Shown: positions 24,872 through 33,186 of the stretch, piece after piece
Numbering within the stretch: position 1 is the stretch's first letter
Layout: each line of letters opens with the position of its first letter
From: Alistipes sp. An66
GTDB taxonomy: Bacteria; Bacteroidota; Bacteroidia; Bacteroidales; Rikenellaceae
NCBI RefSeq assembly: GCF_002161445.1
Contig: NZ_NFHT01000014.1
Coordinates: 1 to 64,000 of the forward strand
DNA: 64,000 nucleotides
Reading direction: 5' to 3'
Translations under genes and position numbers: made by a program
The notes under the pieces: generated by a model
Seen by the model: the letters and a program-made list of their open reading frames with translations, nothing else
Database searches by the model: none
What the model was told of the DNA's origin: nothing

Positions 24872-27439
24872 ATGAAACTTGCGTCTATACTATCCGCTCC
24901 GTTGGTTGCAGCGATGCTCCTTCTGCCTCCCGGCTGCGCCGACGATCCGGACGTCTCCGTGACCCGGGATACGGACGAACTCGAATTCCCGTACAGCGTC
25001 TCGACCCAATCGTTCACCATCCGTACGGACGGCAGCTGGAACCTCACCACCGAGGAGGACTGGATACACATGGATCCCGCACAAGGGGTCGGCGACGGCC
25101 GCAGCTATCAATATGTGAATGTCACCGTCGACCGCAATGCGGGGGAGAAACGCACGGGTGAGGTCGTGATTCACGCCGCGGGCCGGGATCTGAAAGTTTA
25201 TATCCGTCAGGACGACGGCATTTTCGCCCTGAAAGAGGCTTACCTGTTGGGCACGCTGCTCGAAGGCGAGGAGATCGCCGGCATCTATGTCGCCATACCT
25301 TATGAAAAGGCGTTGGGGACGGAATTGATGGATGTCGAGGTCGAACTCGACGGCGAGGGGGCTCCGGGCATCGAATGCGAGCCCGTGCAGGGTGAGAAGC
25401 TCCAGGAGGGCGATGGCGAGGTACTTGTACCGTTGAGCGGCACGCCCCGGTCGATGGGCGACCTCGACATCCGGGTAACCCTTACGTTTTCGACCCAGGA
25501 GGACCCCGTGACCCAGACGACGCGGAGTTTTGTTTCGTCGGAGAACATCGTCTACGAGATGACCTTCGACAAACTGATCTGGGGCGGCGATTACGTGGCC
25601 AACAAGACCGGCTTCTGGCCCGGCAACCAGAACCTCGACGTCACGCCCGACACGCCGGCGAACGATGTGGCGACATCGGGACAGGACGGCAGCGGCGACT
25701 TCTTCAATGCGGAGATGAACCCCGCGTTCACGGCCGACCGCGGGTTGGCCGAATGGGACGGATCGAAGGTCTACGAACACCCGGGCTATCCCAAGATCGG
25801 CACCGGGTCGGCGCTGGGCTGGATCATGGCCCCGGCGTTGAATTTCCAGGCTCTCGGGTTGAGCGAGCCGCAGGATATCTTCGTACAGTTCGACTGGTGC
25901 CGCTGGGACGGCGAGGAGGACGACATCGTCGTGACGGCCGAATATGCCGGGACGATGCCCGAGACCCAACTGGCCAAAGGCATGCCCAAACGTACGTGGC
26001 AGAGCATCGTCTTCAAGGTGACGGGCGCAACCAGCCAGACGCGCATCAAGATCAGCGGCACGAAGGCCGGCAACAACCGCTTCTTCATCGACAATTTCCG
26101 GATCTACGTCTCGCAGGCGAAGCCCGTGGAGGTGACCTCGAAACTGGAAACGCCGACGAATCTCTCCTGCACCGGGCAGCTGCCTTCGTCGTTGAGCTTC
26201 ACCTGGACGCGGGACTACGACGCCTCGTCCTACACCGTCGAGCTCTATCGGGCCGACAACGAAACCGAGGCCGTGCGGAGCGAGGTGGTCATGACCAACG
26301 AATGCACGTTCGAGGAGCTCGACCCGAGCACCGACTACAAGTTCCGCGTGATGGCCAACTGCCAGTCGAAGCCGGAGTTCAACTCCGATTTTTCGGCCTT
26401 CCTGCCGTGCCGGACGCTCGAACCGACTCCCATCCCGACGCCGCAGGTATCGCTCTACGAAGCGTCGCGCGGCCTGCTGGTCTTCGAATGGAACCGCGAC
26501 GACACCTATCCGCGCAAGTTCATCATCGAACTGGCCGAGTCGGAGTCGGGCGCCGCGATCCGCACCATCGAGTGCAAGGAGCCGGTCAAAGGTTCGGGAT
26601 TCTATGCCAACTATCCCTACAACCGCTTCGTCTTCGGCAATCTGCAAGCCGACAAGACCTATTACTGCCGCGTGAAGGTCCTCGGTGAAGGCATCTACGC
26701 CGATTCCGAGTTCGGAGTCGGATCGGGCAAGACCCTACCAATGCCCACATTAGATGATAACGTACTGCTTTATAAGGATTTCGACGATTTCTGGTGGGGC
26801 GGATACTCGATTGCTGCCGCCTTCGGAATCTGCCCTTCGTCGGCAGCACAGAAGCTCCCGGAGACGATGAACATCACGGGCAGCGTCTTTGCCGACGACG
26901 CGACGACCGTCGTGGCAGAGCCGTCGAAGAACGCCGACGATACGTTCAATACCATCGGGAAGGTCAATGCCGATTACCTCGCAGCCCGTTGGGGTGATGG
27001 AGACTGGGATACGGCCAACAGCAAGAAGATCTACGAAGTCTGCGGACACCTCAAATTCGGCACCGGATCGGCCGCCGGAAGCCTGATCCTCCCCCACCTG
27101 ACCAAACTCGGAGACGCGGCTGCGGACGTGGTGCTGACCTTCCGGGCCTGCCCCTACACCGAGCCCAAGCGCATCCAGGAGGATCCCATCGTCTACACAC
27201 TCTATGGGAACCAGGACCGCAAGGACTTTACGGTCAGCATCACGGGCGGCGGAACGTTCGAGGACGGATCGGAGAAGCTGACGCTGTACAACGACGACTC
27301 GGGCCGTGACCAGAACGGACGCTTCGCCTGGACCGACCACACGGTCGTCATCAAGGGCGTCACGGCCGAGAGCCGGATCACGATCGCCACGATCGAGAAG
27401 CGCATGTGGCTGGACAATATCAAAGTAGTAAAGCAATAA
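24872..27439 (+). CDS. BACON-domain surface lipoprotein with duplicated jelly-roll-like domain
   Basis: The 855-residue protein has a lipobox (LLPPGCADD, Cys22). A BACON domain spans about 30-115 (SWNLTTEEDWIHMDPAQGVG). A large domain (about 230-415, starting MTFDKLIWGGDYVANKTGFW) comes next, then fibronectin type III-like units (about 425-620, SSLSFTWTRDYDASSYTVEL). A second copy of the large domain closes the protein (about 625-855, YKDFDDFWWGGYSIAAAFG). Both copies end in a strand with RI.I...K...W/FIDNI/F, as in choice-of-anchor or jelly-roll folds. It is probably a surface ligand-binding protein for the divergent SusC/SusD system. No catalytic motif is visible. Confidence 0.75.
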   Translation: MKLASILSAPLVAAMLLLPPGCADDPDVSVTRDTDELEFPYSVSTQSFTIRTDGSWNLTTEEDWIHMDPAQGVGDGRSYQYVNVTVDRNAGEKRTGEVVIHAAGRDLKVYIRQDDGIFALKEAYLLGTLLEGEEIAGIYVAIPYEKALGTELMDVEVELDGEGAPGIECEPVQGEKLQEGDGEVLVPLSGTPRSMGDLDIRVTLTFSTQEDPVTQTTRSFVSSENIVYEMTFDKLIWGGDYVANKTGFWPGNQNLDVTPDTPANDVATSGQDGSGDFFNAEMNPAFTADRGLAEWDGSKVYEHPGYPKIGTGSALGWIMAPALNFQALGLSEPQDIFVQFDWCRWDGEEDDIVVTAEYAGTMPETQLAKGMPKRTWQSIVFKVTGATSQTRIKISGTKAGNNRFFIDNFRIYVSQAKPVEVTSKLETPTNLSCTGQLPSSLSFTWTRDYDASSYTVELYRADNETEAVRSEVVMTNECTFEELDPSTDYKFRVMANCQSKPEFNSDFSAFLPCRTLEPTPIPTPQVSLYEASRGLLVFEWNRDDTYPRKFIIELAESESGAAIRTIECKEPVKGSGFYANYPYNRFVFGNLQADKTYYCRVKVLGEGIYADSEFGVGSGKTLPMPTLDDNVLLYKDFDDFWWGGYSIAAAFGICPSSAAQKLPETMNITGSVFADDATTVVAEPSKNADDTFNTIGKVNADYLAARWGDGDWDTANSKKIYEVCGHLKFGTGSAAGSLILPHLTKLGDAAADVVLTFRACPYTEPKRIQEDPIVYTLYGNQDRKDFTVSITGGGTFEDGSEKLTLYNDDSGRDQNGRFAWTDHTVVIKGVTAESRITIATIEKRMWLDNIKVVKQ

Positions 27440-27449
27440 ATCATCCCTT

Positions 27450-28823
27450 ATGAACATCTTACGAAAATACAGCCAGACGAGGATCGTATCCCTGTTATCG
27501 GGGTTGTTCCTGCTGGCTACAACCCCCACCTTCTCCTCGTGTTCCGACGACACGGAAGAGGCAGACGTATTGAGTATCCTTTTTGAGAAATCGGCGGTCG
27601 GGCTCAACGTCAGCGGATCGGAACAGCTCCGCATCAAGGTCATACTCCCCGGAAAAGGTGTCTCGCAGACCGACTGGTACGATCTGGCGGCCAATCCGCA
27701 GGGTCTTGTCTGGCGTTCGGGCAACGAGAACGCCGTCCATGTCGACGCCCAAGGCGTCGTCACCGGCATCGGGACCGGAAACGCTCCGATCACGGTGACG
27801 GCCCCCAACGGAGTCTACGCACGGACATCGGTGTCGGTCTCCAACGATGCCATCTTTGAGCGGCTGAAAGCCGGGCTGACCGACGAGATCGTGTACAGCA
27901 GGGGCGTGCAGCTCGTCCGGAACGCCGTCATGCAGTGCTTCGACGTGGATTCGAAGGGCGAAATCTATTACGTGCAGATTGCCGGCACGGATGCGCACGA
28001 ACTCCACGTGATCCGGGGCGCGGCCAACGAGGCGCCGGCGGACTACATGACCCTGCGCTGGTTCGGTCACGGCACGAACATGGCCGTCGAGGAGCAGGGC
28101 AACGACCGCTACATCTGGATCGGCAGCAACGGCAACAAGCTCGACGACGGCAGTTACAGCCAGAACCAGACCGTCTCGCGTGTCAAATACGAGGCGGGCA
28201 AGACGCTCGACTGCTGTGCCGGCGAGACGTTCTGGCTCGAAGGCAAACGCAACGTGCATCCGGCAGTCGACGTTGCCAGCGACATGCTGGCCATCACGGC
28301 CTCGACGACAGGCGTCCGCGATTTCTATGTCTACCGGTTGAGCGAAGCGCTGGCGCTTCCCGAGAGCGAGGTTTCGCTGACGGTGACCTCGGGCGGTGAG
28401 GACGGCACGCAGGAGACGACCGGAGCCCGCACGGTCAAGGTCCGGAAGCTGGATCAGCTCAAGCCGGTCGGACGGTTCACGGTAAACACCGGGAAGACGG
28501 ACAGCGAGGTCGGATACTACGATTTCCAGGGGTTCGACTGTACGAACGGCATCATCTACTTCTACGAGGGTGTCGGCAACGACAACGACGGGAAGAAGGC
28601 TTCGGTGGCCTATGTGACGCTGCTCGACCTGACGGGCGCACAAGCCTACCCCCGCACGAAGGTGGGAGCCATTGCCGACATGCAGGCGCTCACGACGGCG
28701 GGCATCACCTCCACCGGTTACATGGAGGCCGAAGGCATCAAGATGAAGAACGGGTCGCTGTGGCTGGGCTTCGCCTCGAAATCGACCGACGACATCCGCC
28801 GGGCCAACATATTCCGCTATTGA
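27450..28823 (+). CDS. Lipoprotein with Ig-like domain and P68 RBP/TagC-like (helveticin J-type) propeller
   Basis: The 457-residue protein has a lipoprotein signal (cysteine in TFSSCSDD, about residue 31). An Ig-like Big_2 domain follows (about 45-130, VVTGIGTGNAPITVTAPNG). The beta-propeller region carries MTLRWFGHGTNMAVEEQGND, RYIWIGSNGNKLDDGSYSQN, VYRLSEAL, and YFYEGVGNDNDGKKAS near the end. I recognise this pattern from Bacteroidetes lipoproteins annotated as helveticin J or P68 RBP/TagC-like; in TagC and the phage P68 protein the fold acts on or binds teichoic acid. The similarity is from memory and the activity here is inferred. The gene is 10 bases after the BACON lipoprotein and ends before a strong terminator. 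Confidence 0.7.
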   Translation: MNILRKYSQTRIVSLLSGLFLLATTPTFSSCSDDTEEADVLSILFEKSAVGLNVSGSEQLRIKVILPGKGVSQTDWYDLAANPQGLVWRSGNENAVHVDAQGVVTGIGTGNAPITVTAPNGVYARTSVSVSNDAIFERLKAGLTDEIVYSRGVQLVRNAVMQCFDVDSKGEIYYVQIAGTDAHELHVIRGAANEAPADYMTLRWFGHGTNMAVEEQGNDRYIWIGSNGNKLDDGSYSQNQTVSRVKYEAGKTLDCCAGETFWLEGKRNVHPAVDVASDMLAITASTTGVRDFYVYRLSEALALPESEVSLTVTSGGEDGTQETTGARTVKVRKLDQLKPVGRFTVNTGKTDSEVGYYDFQGFDCTNGIIYFYEGVGNDNDGKKASVAYVTLLDLTGAQAYPRTKVGAIADMQALTTAGITSTGYMEAEGIKMKNGSLWLGFASKSTDDIRRANIFRY

Positions 28824-28841
28824 GCGGCCGGCCTGACGACA

Positions 28842-28882
28842 AAGAAGGAGGGCAGTTTCGTATAGGAACTGCCCTCCTTCTT
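28842..28882. terminator. Bidirectional terminator between convergent genes
   Basis: AAGAAGGAGGGCAGTT pairs perfectly with AACTGCCCTCCTTCTT. It ends the lipoprotein pair (+) and the DeoR gene (-), whose stops flank it. Confidence 0.85.
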
Positions 28883-28918
28883 GTTACCGGTCGTAAAATT
28901 TTACGTTCCGGAACCGGA

Positions 28919-29692
28919 TTATTTGACCACGATCAGATCCACGCCGGCCTCTTCGAGTGCCGCCGCCATCTGTTCGGAGACTTTGGCGTCGGTCACGATC
29001 ACGTCGACATCCTCCAACGACCCGATCCGTCCGAATCCGCGCTGTCCGAACTTCGAGGAGTCGGCCAGTACGATCGTCTTCGAGGCCGAGGCCATCATCC
29101 GCTGCGTCAGCTGCGCCTCCTCGATCGTCGAGGTGGTGATTCCGTGTTCGAGGTCGATGCCGTCGACCCCGAAAAAGAGTTTCGAGCAGATGCAGTCGTC
29201 GAGCCCCCGCGTCGTTTCGCTGCCCGACACCGACAGGGATTTCTTGTGCACCGTGCCGCCCAGCTGCACGACATTGACATTCTCGACGTCGTTGAGCAGC
29301 ACGCCGAGCCGCAGGAACGGCGTGACGATGTTCAGATGGTGCCAGGGCCGCATGCGGATCTCCTCGGCAAAGGCATAGATCGTCGATCCCGAGGCCACGA
29401 TCACCGAATCGCTGTCGTCCAGCAGCTCCACGGCCCGCCGGGCAATGGCGCGTTTGGCGTCGCGGTTGATGTTGTCCTTGACGTGCACGTCGAGGTCGGC
29501 GACATGGGGATTCGCCGGGCGGGCGCTTCCGTGGACCTTGTAGAGGAGCCCCTTGCTTTCGAGGATCTTGACGTCCTTGCGGATGGTGACCTTCGTCACG
29601 CCCAGTTCGTTGGCGATGTCCGTGATGCGCACGAATCCGTGTGCGTTCAGCGTATCGAGGATGTATTTATGCCGTTCGGCAATACTCAACAT
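28919..29692 (-). CDS. DeoR/GlpR-family transcriptional regulator
   Basis: The 257-residue protein has the DeoR helix-turn-helix at its N-terminus (about 4-57, RHKYILDTLNAHGFVRITDI, GVTKVTIRKDVKIL). The DeoR sensor domain follows (GSTIYAFAEEI, NIVTPFLRLGVLL, VQLGGTVHKKSLSVSG, FFGVDGIDLEHGIT, VLADSSKFGQRGF). DeoR regulators answer to phosphorylated sugars or glycerol-3-phosphate. Next to a GlpT/UhpT-type antiporter and glycerol-phosphate enzymes, a GlpR-like role is likely. Two GTGTCAA copies between its -7 box and ATG could be operators. Confidence 0.85.
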   Translation of the reverse strand: MLSIAERHKYILDTLNAHGFVRITDIANELGVTKVTIRKDVKILESKGLLYKVHGSARPANPHVADLDVHVKDNINRDAKRAIARRAVELLDDSDSVIVASGSTIYAFAEEIRMRPWHHLNIVTPFLRLGVLLNDVENVNVVQLGGTVHKKSLSVSGSETTRGLDDCICSKLFFGVDGIDLEHGITTSTIEEAQLTQRMMASASKTIVLADSSKFGQRGFGRIGSLEDVDVIVTDAKVSEQMAAALEEAGVDLIVVK

Positions 29693-29698
29693 GATAAC

Positions 29699-29742
29699 GT
29701 GTCAAAAAAAGATGCAACAAAAAAGTGTCAAGAACAAATGTA
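29699..29742 (-). promoter_or_regulatory. Promoter and possible autoregulatory operator of the DeoR gene
   Basis: The minus strand has TACATTTG (29735-29742) with a TTG 20 bases upstream. On the plus strand two GTGTCAA copies (29699-29705 and 29725-29731) lie 26 bases apart, between the -7 box and the start codon. Operator function is inferred. Confidence 0.45.
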
Positions 29743-29818
29743 GCGATTTCTCCGCTCTTTTCCAAGTGAAACCGTGCACATAAATCCTTGTTTTTCAATT
29801 TACGGACTCTTTCGGCGG

Positions 29819-31279
29819 TTATTTTCTTTCCGGTTCCGGAGCATACCCGTCGGCGCGGGCGCCCCACATCAGCAGGAAAACCCCCATTCCGATGAGCGCC
29901 ATGGCGAGGATCCCCGCATAGGCCCAGTTCCAGCCGTAGTGCTGGGCGACGAATCCGAGGCCGACACCCGAGACGAGCGTCGAGGCGTAGCCGAACAGTC
30001 CGGTCAGGCCGTTGGCCGTTGCAGCGGCCTTTTTGGTGGCCTGGTTGGCTGCGGCGATTCCGATGAGGGCCTGCGGTCCGTAGATGCAGAACCCGGCGGC
30101 GCAGAGCGTGGCGAAGAGCAGCCAGATCGGGGCATCGGCGGGCAGCTGCCAGAAGAGGAAGACGAACAGGGCGGCTCCGGCCATGCAGAAGACGCACGTG
30201 CGGTGTGCGCGGCCTTTCAGCCAGCGGTCCGTGGCCCATCCGGCGAAGAGCATGCCGAGGATTCCGGCGATCTCGAACATCGCCACAAGCCAGCCGGCAT
30301 GCGCCATGCTGACCCCTTTCGATTGGCTCAGCAGCGACGGGCCCCAGTCCAGAACCGAAAAGCGGACGACATAGACGAAGAAATTCGCTACGCCGAGGGT
30401 CCAGATCAACGGGTTGCGGAAGACGTGCTTCATCAGGAAGGCCTTGTATTCGGCCCCCTTGCTTTCGCCGGAACCTTCGCTGGCTCCGGTCTCGGTTCCT
30501 TCGAGCTCGGGCAGACCGACCGACGTCGGGGTGTCGCGCAGGAAGATGACCAGTCCGATGGCGCCGGCAAAGGCGATGGCCGAGGGGATCCAGAAGCACC
30601 AGCGCCACGCCCCGGAGTGTGCGGCAAAACTCATGGCGGTGGCCATCCCTTCGGGATCGGAGGTGTCAACGCCCAGATTGGCCGCAATCCGCGCCACGCT
30701 GTCGGGATCCGCGGCGAGATTCTGGCCGAGGTGTCCCATGATGTAGCCGCAGAGGATCACCACAAGGCCGGCTCCGATCGAGTGCGAGGTGTTCCACACG
30801 GACATCTTCGTAGCCAGCTCCTTCGGCGGGATCCAATGGGTCAGCAGCCGGGCGCAGGGCGGGAATCCCGTGCCCTGCAACAGTCCGTTGACCACCCACA
30901 TGATCCCCATGAAGAGGATCATCGTATTGGTGAAGCGGTCGCCGGTCTCCTGGCCGGTGATCCAGGTGGAGATGTCCTCGCCGAATCCGAAGGCGAAGTT
31001 GGCCAGCGCACAGAGCGCCAGACCGATGGCCATGTACCAGCGGGCGTTCATACGGTCGGCCAGAACGCCGTTCACGAAGCGCGAAAGTCCGTAGATGACG
31101 CCGTTGAGTGTCAGGAAGATGCCGAGGCTGACCTTCGAGATGCCGAGGTCGGCTTCCAGACCGGGCATCGCGAGGGAGAAGTTCTTGCGGACGAAATAGA
31201 AGAGCGCATAGCCGATCATCGTGGCGAGGATCGTGCGCATCTGCCAGTGCTTGAAACGTTTATTCTGTTCGGGGGTCAT
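29819..31279 (-). CDS. GlpT/UhpT-type organophosphate:phosphate antiporter (MFS, OPA family)
   Basis: The 486-residue protein has about 12 hydrophobic segments. It carries the OPA-family start (LFYFVRKNFSLAMPGLEADL, with the substrate-site Arg of helix I), followed by LGIFLTLNGVIYGLSRFVNG and the loop LADRMNARW. Family members exchange glycerol-3-phosphate or hexose-6-phosphate for phosphate across the inner membrane. The ATG at 31279 (MTPEQNKRFKHW) was chosen because upstream residues are not protein-like and a -7 box lies 29 bases before it. With G1P dehydrogenase, GDPD and a DeoR regulator beside it, a glycerol-phosphate substrate is the best guess. Confidence 0.85.
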   Translation of the reverse strand: MTPEQNKRFKHWQMRTILATMIGYALFYFVRKNFSLAMPGLEADLGISKVSLGIFLTLNGVIYGLSRFVNGVLADRMNARWYMAIGLALCALANFAFGFGEDISTWITGQETGDRFTNTMILFMGIMWVVNGLLQGTGFPPCARLLTHWIPPKELATKMSVWNTSHSIGAGLVVILCGYIMGHLGQNLAADPDSVARIAANLGVDTSDPEGMATAMSFAAHSGAWRWCFWIPSAIAFAGAIGLVIFLRDTPTSVGLPELEGTETGASEGSGESKGAEYKAFLMKHVFRNPLIWTLGVANFFVYVVRFSVLDWGPSLLSQSKGVSMAHAGWLVAMFEIAGILGMLFAGWATDRWLKGRAHRTCVFCMAGAALFVFLFWQLPADAPIWLLFATLCAAGFCIYGPQALIGIAAANQATKKAAATANGLTGLFGYASTLVSGVGLGFVAQHYGWNWAYAGILAMALIGMGVFLLMWGARADGYAPEPERK

Positions 31280-31307
31280 TGTGATTGTAGAATAGGGTTC
31301 CGCTCGG

Positions 31308-31315
31308 CAAAGATA
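31308..31315 (-). promoter_or_regulatory. -7 promoter box for the antiporter gene
   Basis: The minus strand reads TATCTTTG, 29 bases before the ATG. A GTGTGACAAAAC stretch just upstream (about 31323-31334 on the plus strand) is similar to the GTGTCAA repeats near the DeoR gene. Confidence 0.5.
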
Positions 31316-31374
31316 CGTTGCCCGTGTGACAAAACATCGACAAAACGACTGAAAGAGGGTTTTTTCGGGACGAA

Positions 31375-32715
31375 TCAACGGATTTCCCAGATGCATCCCG
31401 GACCGAAGAGCCGGTCGAGCCACTGCTCCATCCATCCGCAGCGGAAGGCGACGTCGACCACCGAGTAGCGGCTCCGCATGTAGGGAATGCGGCGGAAAGC
31501 CTCCCGGAAACGCGCCCGGGAGACGCCGATCTGCTCCGGTTCATAGGGTGCCCCGACGAGCCGCAGACGGCGCTGCACCTCCCCGAAGGGGATGATCTGC
31601 CGGCGGATGCGCTCCTTCAATTCGGGCCATGCCTTTTGGAGCCGGAGCAGCTCCTCGTGCAGTCCCTCCCGCCCGACGTACTTGTCGCGGGTCTCTTTCA
31701 ACGCCCGGGCGACCAGTTCGGCGTCGCTCCCGAAGAGCGTGCGGATGTCGGCCTCGGTCTCGGCCCAGGATTTCCATGCGCCGGCGCAGCGGTCGATGTC
31801 GAGCGTTTCGACGGGCGCTTCGAGCAGCATCTCGAAGAAGGCCGTCGAGGCCAGCGTCCCGATTCCGACCTTGAATCCGTGGGATACCGAAGCGCCGTTG
31901 CAGCGCAGATGTTCCATATCCCACAGGTGGCTGAACTGATGCTCGGCCCCGGAGGCGGGGCGGCTCGACTGGACGGCCTGCATGGCGAAGCCGCTCAACA
32001 GCAGCCCTTCGGCCAGCTGTCCGGTCTTTCCGACGTCTCCGGCATGAACTCCGGCCGGGTCGGACAACGCCTCCTGGAGGTCGTCCTGAACCAGCGCGAA
32101 GGCGAACGGGTCGATCGGGTCGGCCCCCACGGCGTCGGCCAGCATCCAGTCGGCGCCGGCCGGGATCTTGGCGATCAGGTCGGCGTATCCCGATGCGGAG
32201 AGTTCGGCGGGGGCCGCGGCGGCGATCGAGGGGTCGAACAGCATGCCGAGCGGAGCCGGGCAATCGAACGTCTGTTTGTTTCCGTCCTTCGTGATCGAGG
32301 CGCCGTAGGCCGTGTATCCGTCCATTGAGGCGGCGGTGCCGACGGTCATGTAGCGGCGGCCGTTGTGGTGTGCGGCGAGTTTGGTCAGGTCGTTGATGAC
32401 GCCCGAGCCGACGGCTACCGGAACGGCATCCGTCCGGGCGAGGACGCCGTCGAGCTCCTCGACGAAACGCCATTCGGCATAGAGCGACGGGTCGGTGAAA
32501 ATATGGGGTTCATCCTGCTGGATCCCGGCCTCGGCGAGGGTCCGGTGCACCTCCTCTCCGGCGACGCGCCACGTATTGGGGTCAGCCACGACGACGGCCC
32601 GGCATCCGGGGAAGAGTTCCGTAAAAAGCTCCGCCACGCGCGGGAGGGTTCCGACGCCGAACACCACGGCCCGGGTGTCGGTCGTGCGCTTCAAAGCGCC
32701 TTCAATCTTATCCAT
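31375..32715 (-). CDS. sn-Glycerol-1-phosphate dehydrogenase (EgsA/AraM-like)
   Basis: The 446-residue protein belongs to the iron/zinc-dependent dehydroquinate-synthase-like dehydrogenases. NAD(P)-binding features are GSGVINDLTKLAAHHNG (103-119) and the following TVGTAASMDGYTAYGASITK. Metal ligands are expected from the Asp in PAGADW (189) and His residues in ASGAEHQFSHLWD (259, 263) and NGASVSHG (279). Known AraM/EgsA enzymes interconvert dihydroxyacetone phosphate and sn-glycerol-1-phosphate. That enantiomer is found in archaeal lipids and in some Gram-positive glycerolipids and polymers. In this catabolic-looking neighbourhood the oxidative direction is plausible. The C-terminal 120 residues are helical, as in AraM. 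Confidence 0.85.
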   Translation of the reverse strand: MDKIEGALKRTTDTRAVVFGVGTLPRVAELFTELFPGCRAVVVADPNTWRVAGEEVHRTLAEAGIQQDEPHIFTDPSLYAEWRFVEELDGVLARTDAVPVAVGSGVINDLTKLAAHHNGRRYMTVGTAASMDGYTAYGASITKDGNKQTFDCPAPLGMLFDPSIAAAAPAELSASGYADLIAKIPAGADWMLADAVGADPIDPFAFALVQDDLQEALSDPAGVHAGDVGKTGQLAEGLLLSGFAMQAVQSSRPASGAEHQFSHLWDMEHLRCNGASVSHGFKVGIGTLASTAFFEMLLEAPVETLDIDRCAGAWKSWAETEADIRTLFGSDAELVARALKETRDKYVGREGLHEELLRLQKAWPELKERIRRQIIPFGEVQRRLRLVGAPYEPEQIGVSRARFREAFRRIPYMRSRYSVVDVAFRCGWMEQWLDRLFGPGCIWEIR

Positions 32716-32874
32716 AGGAGTTGGTTTTTGGTTACCTATACTATATAGGAGGCCGTTCGGGGCGCTCCTGCTTTGCGGAAGTTCCGGACATCCGGTATTC
32801 GGGGCGGCGTCACGGCCTTTGTTCCGGGTCTTTTCCGCCGTCTGCGTCCGGGGTCCTCATCCGTTCAGGTAGGA

Positions 32875-32882
32875 CAAAAGTA
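32875..32882 (-). promoter_or_regulatory. -7 promoter box for the G1P dehydrogenase gene
   Basis: The minus strand reads TACTTTTG, matching TAnnTTTG, 160 bases before the ATG at 32715. Confidence 0.45.
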
Positions 32883-33086
32883 ACTACAAAATTTCTTTTC
32901 TGCAAATAAAAGAAACTCAAAAATACCTGATTGGAAATAAAAACATACTTAAAGAATAAACTGAAAGAAAAAACGGCCGCTTGCTGATTTTCGATATTTT
33001 AGCTGTAATTTGCTGTTAGATAGCATGTTAATTAATATGAAACCTTTTTTTAGTGGATTTCGGGTCGAAATTTCACGGATTAAAAG

Positions 33087-33117
33087 TTGCTAAAAAGAAA
33101 AAATAAACATAAATTTG
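33087..33117 (+). promoter_or_regulatory. Promoter of the GDPD/HAD operon
   Basis: TTG (33087-33089), 20 bases, then TAAATTTG (33110-33117), about 70 bases before the ATG at 33187. Confidence 0.65.
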
Positions 33118-33186
33118 AGCGTCGAAACAAAAACAAAGGACACCGCAAGGCTCCATTTCACGAACGAACCCCAAAACAGTACCGAC

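Larger units (their letters stand above)
32716..33186. other. AT-rich divergent promoter region between G1P dehydrogenase and GDPD
   Basis: This gap carries one consensus promoter in each direction (listed separately) and no open frame of protein-like composition. The G1P dehydrogenase leader is about 155 bases and the GDPD leader about 63 bases. Confidence 0.6.

Noticed and set aside
29819-31435. Longer N-terminus for the antiporter
   Set aside because: Bases 31280-31435 hold the -7 box of this gene and the 3' end of the G1P dehydrogenase. The ATG at 31279 matches the family start.
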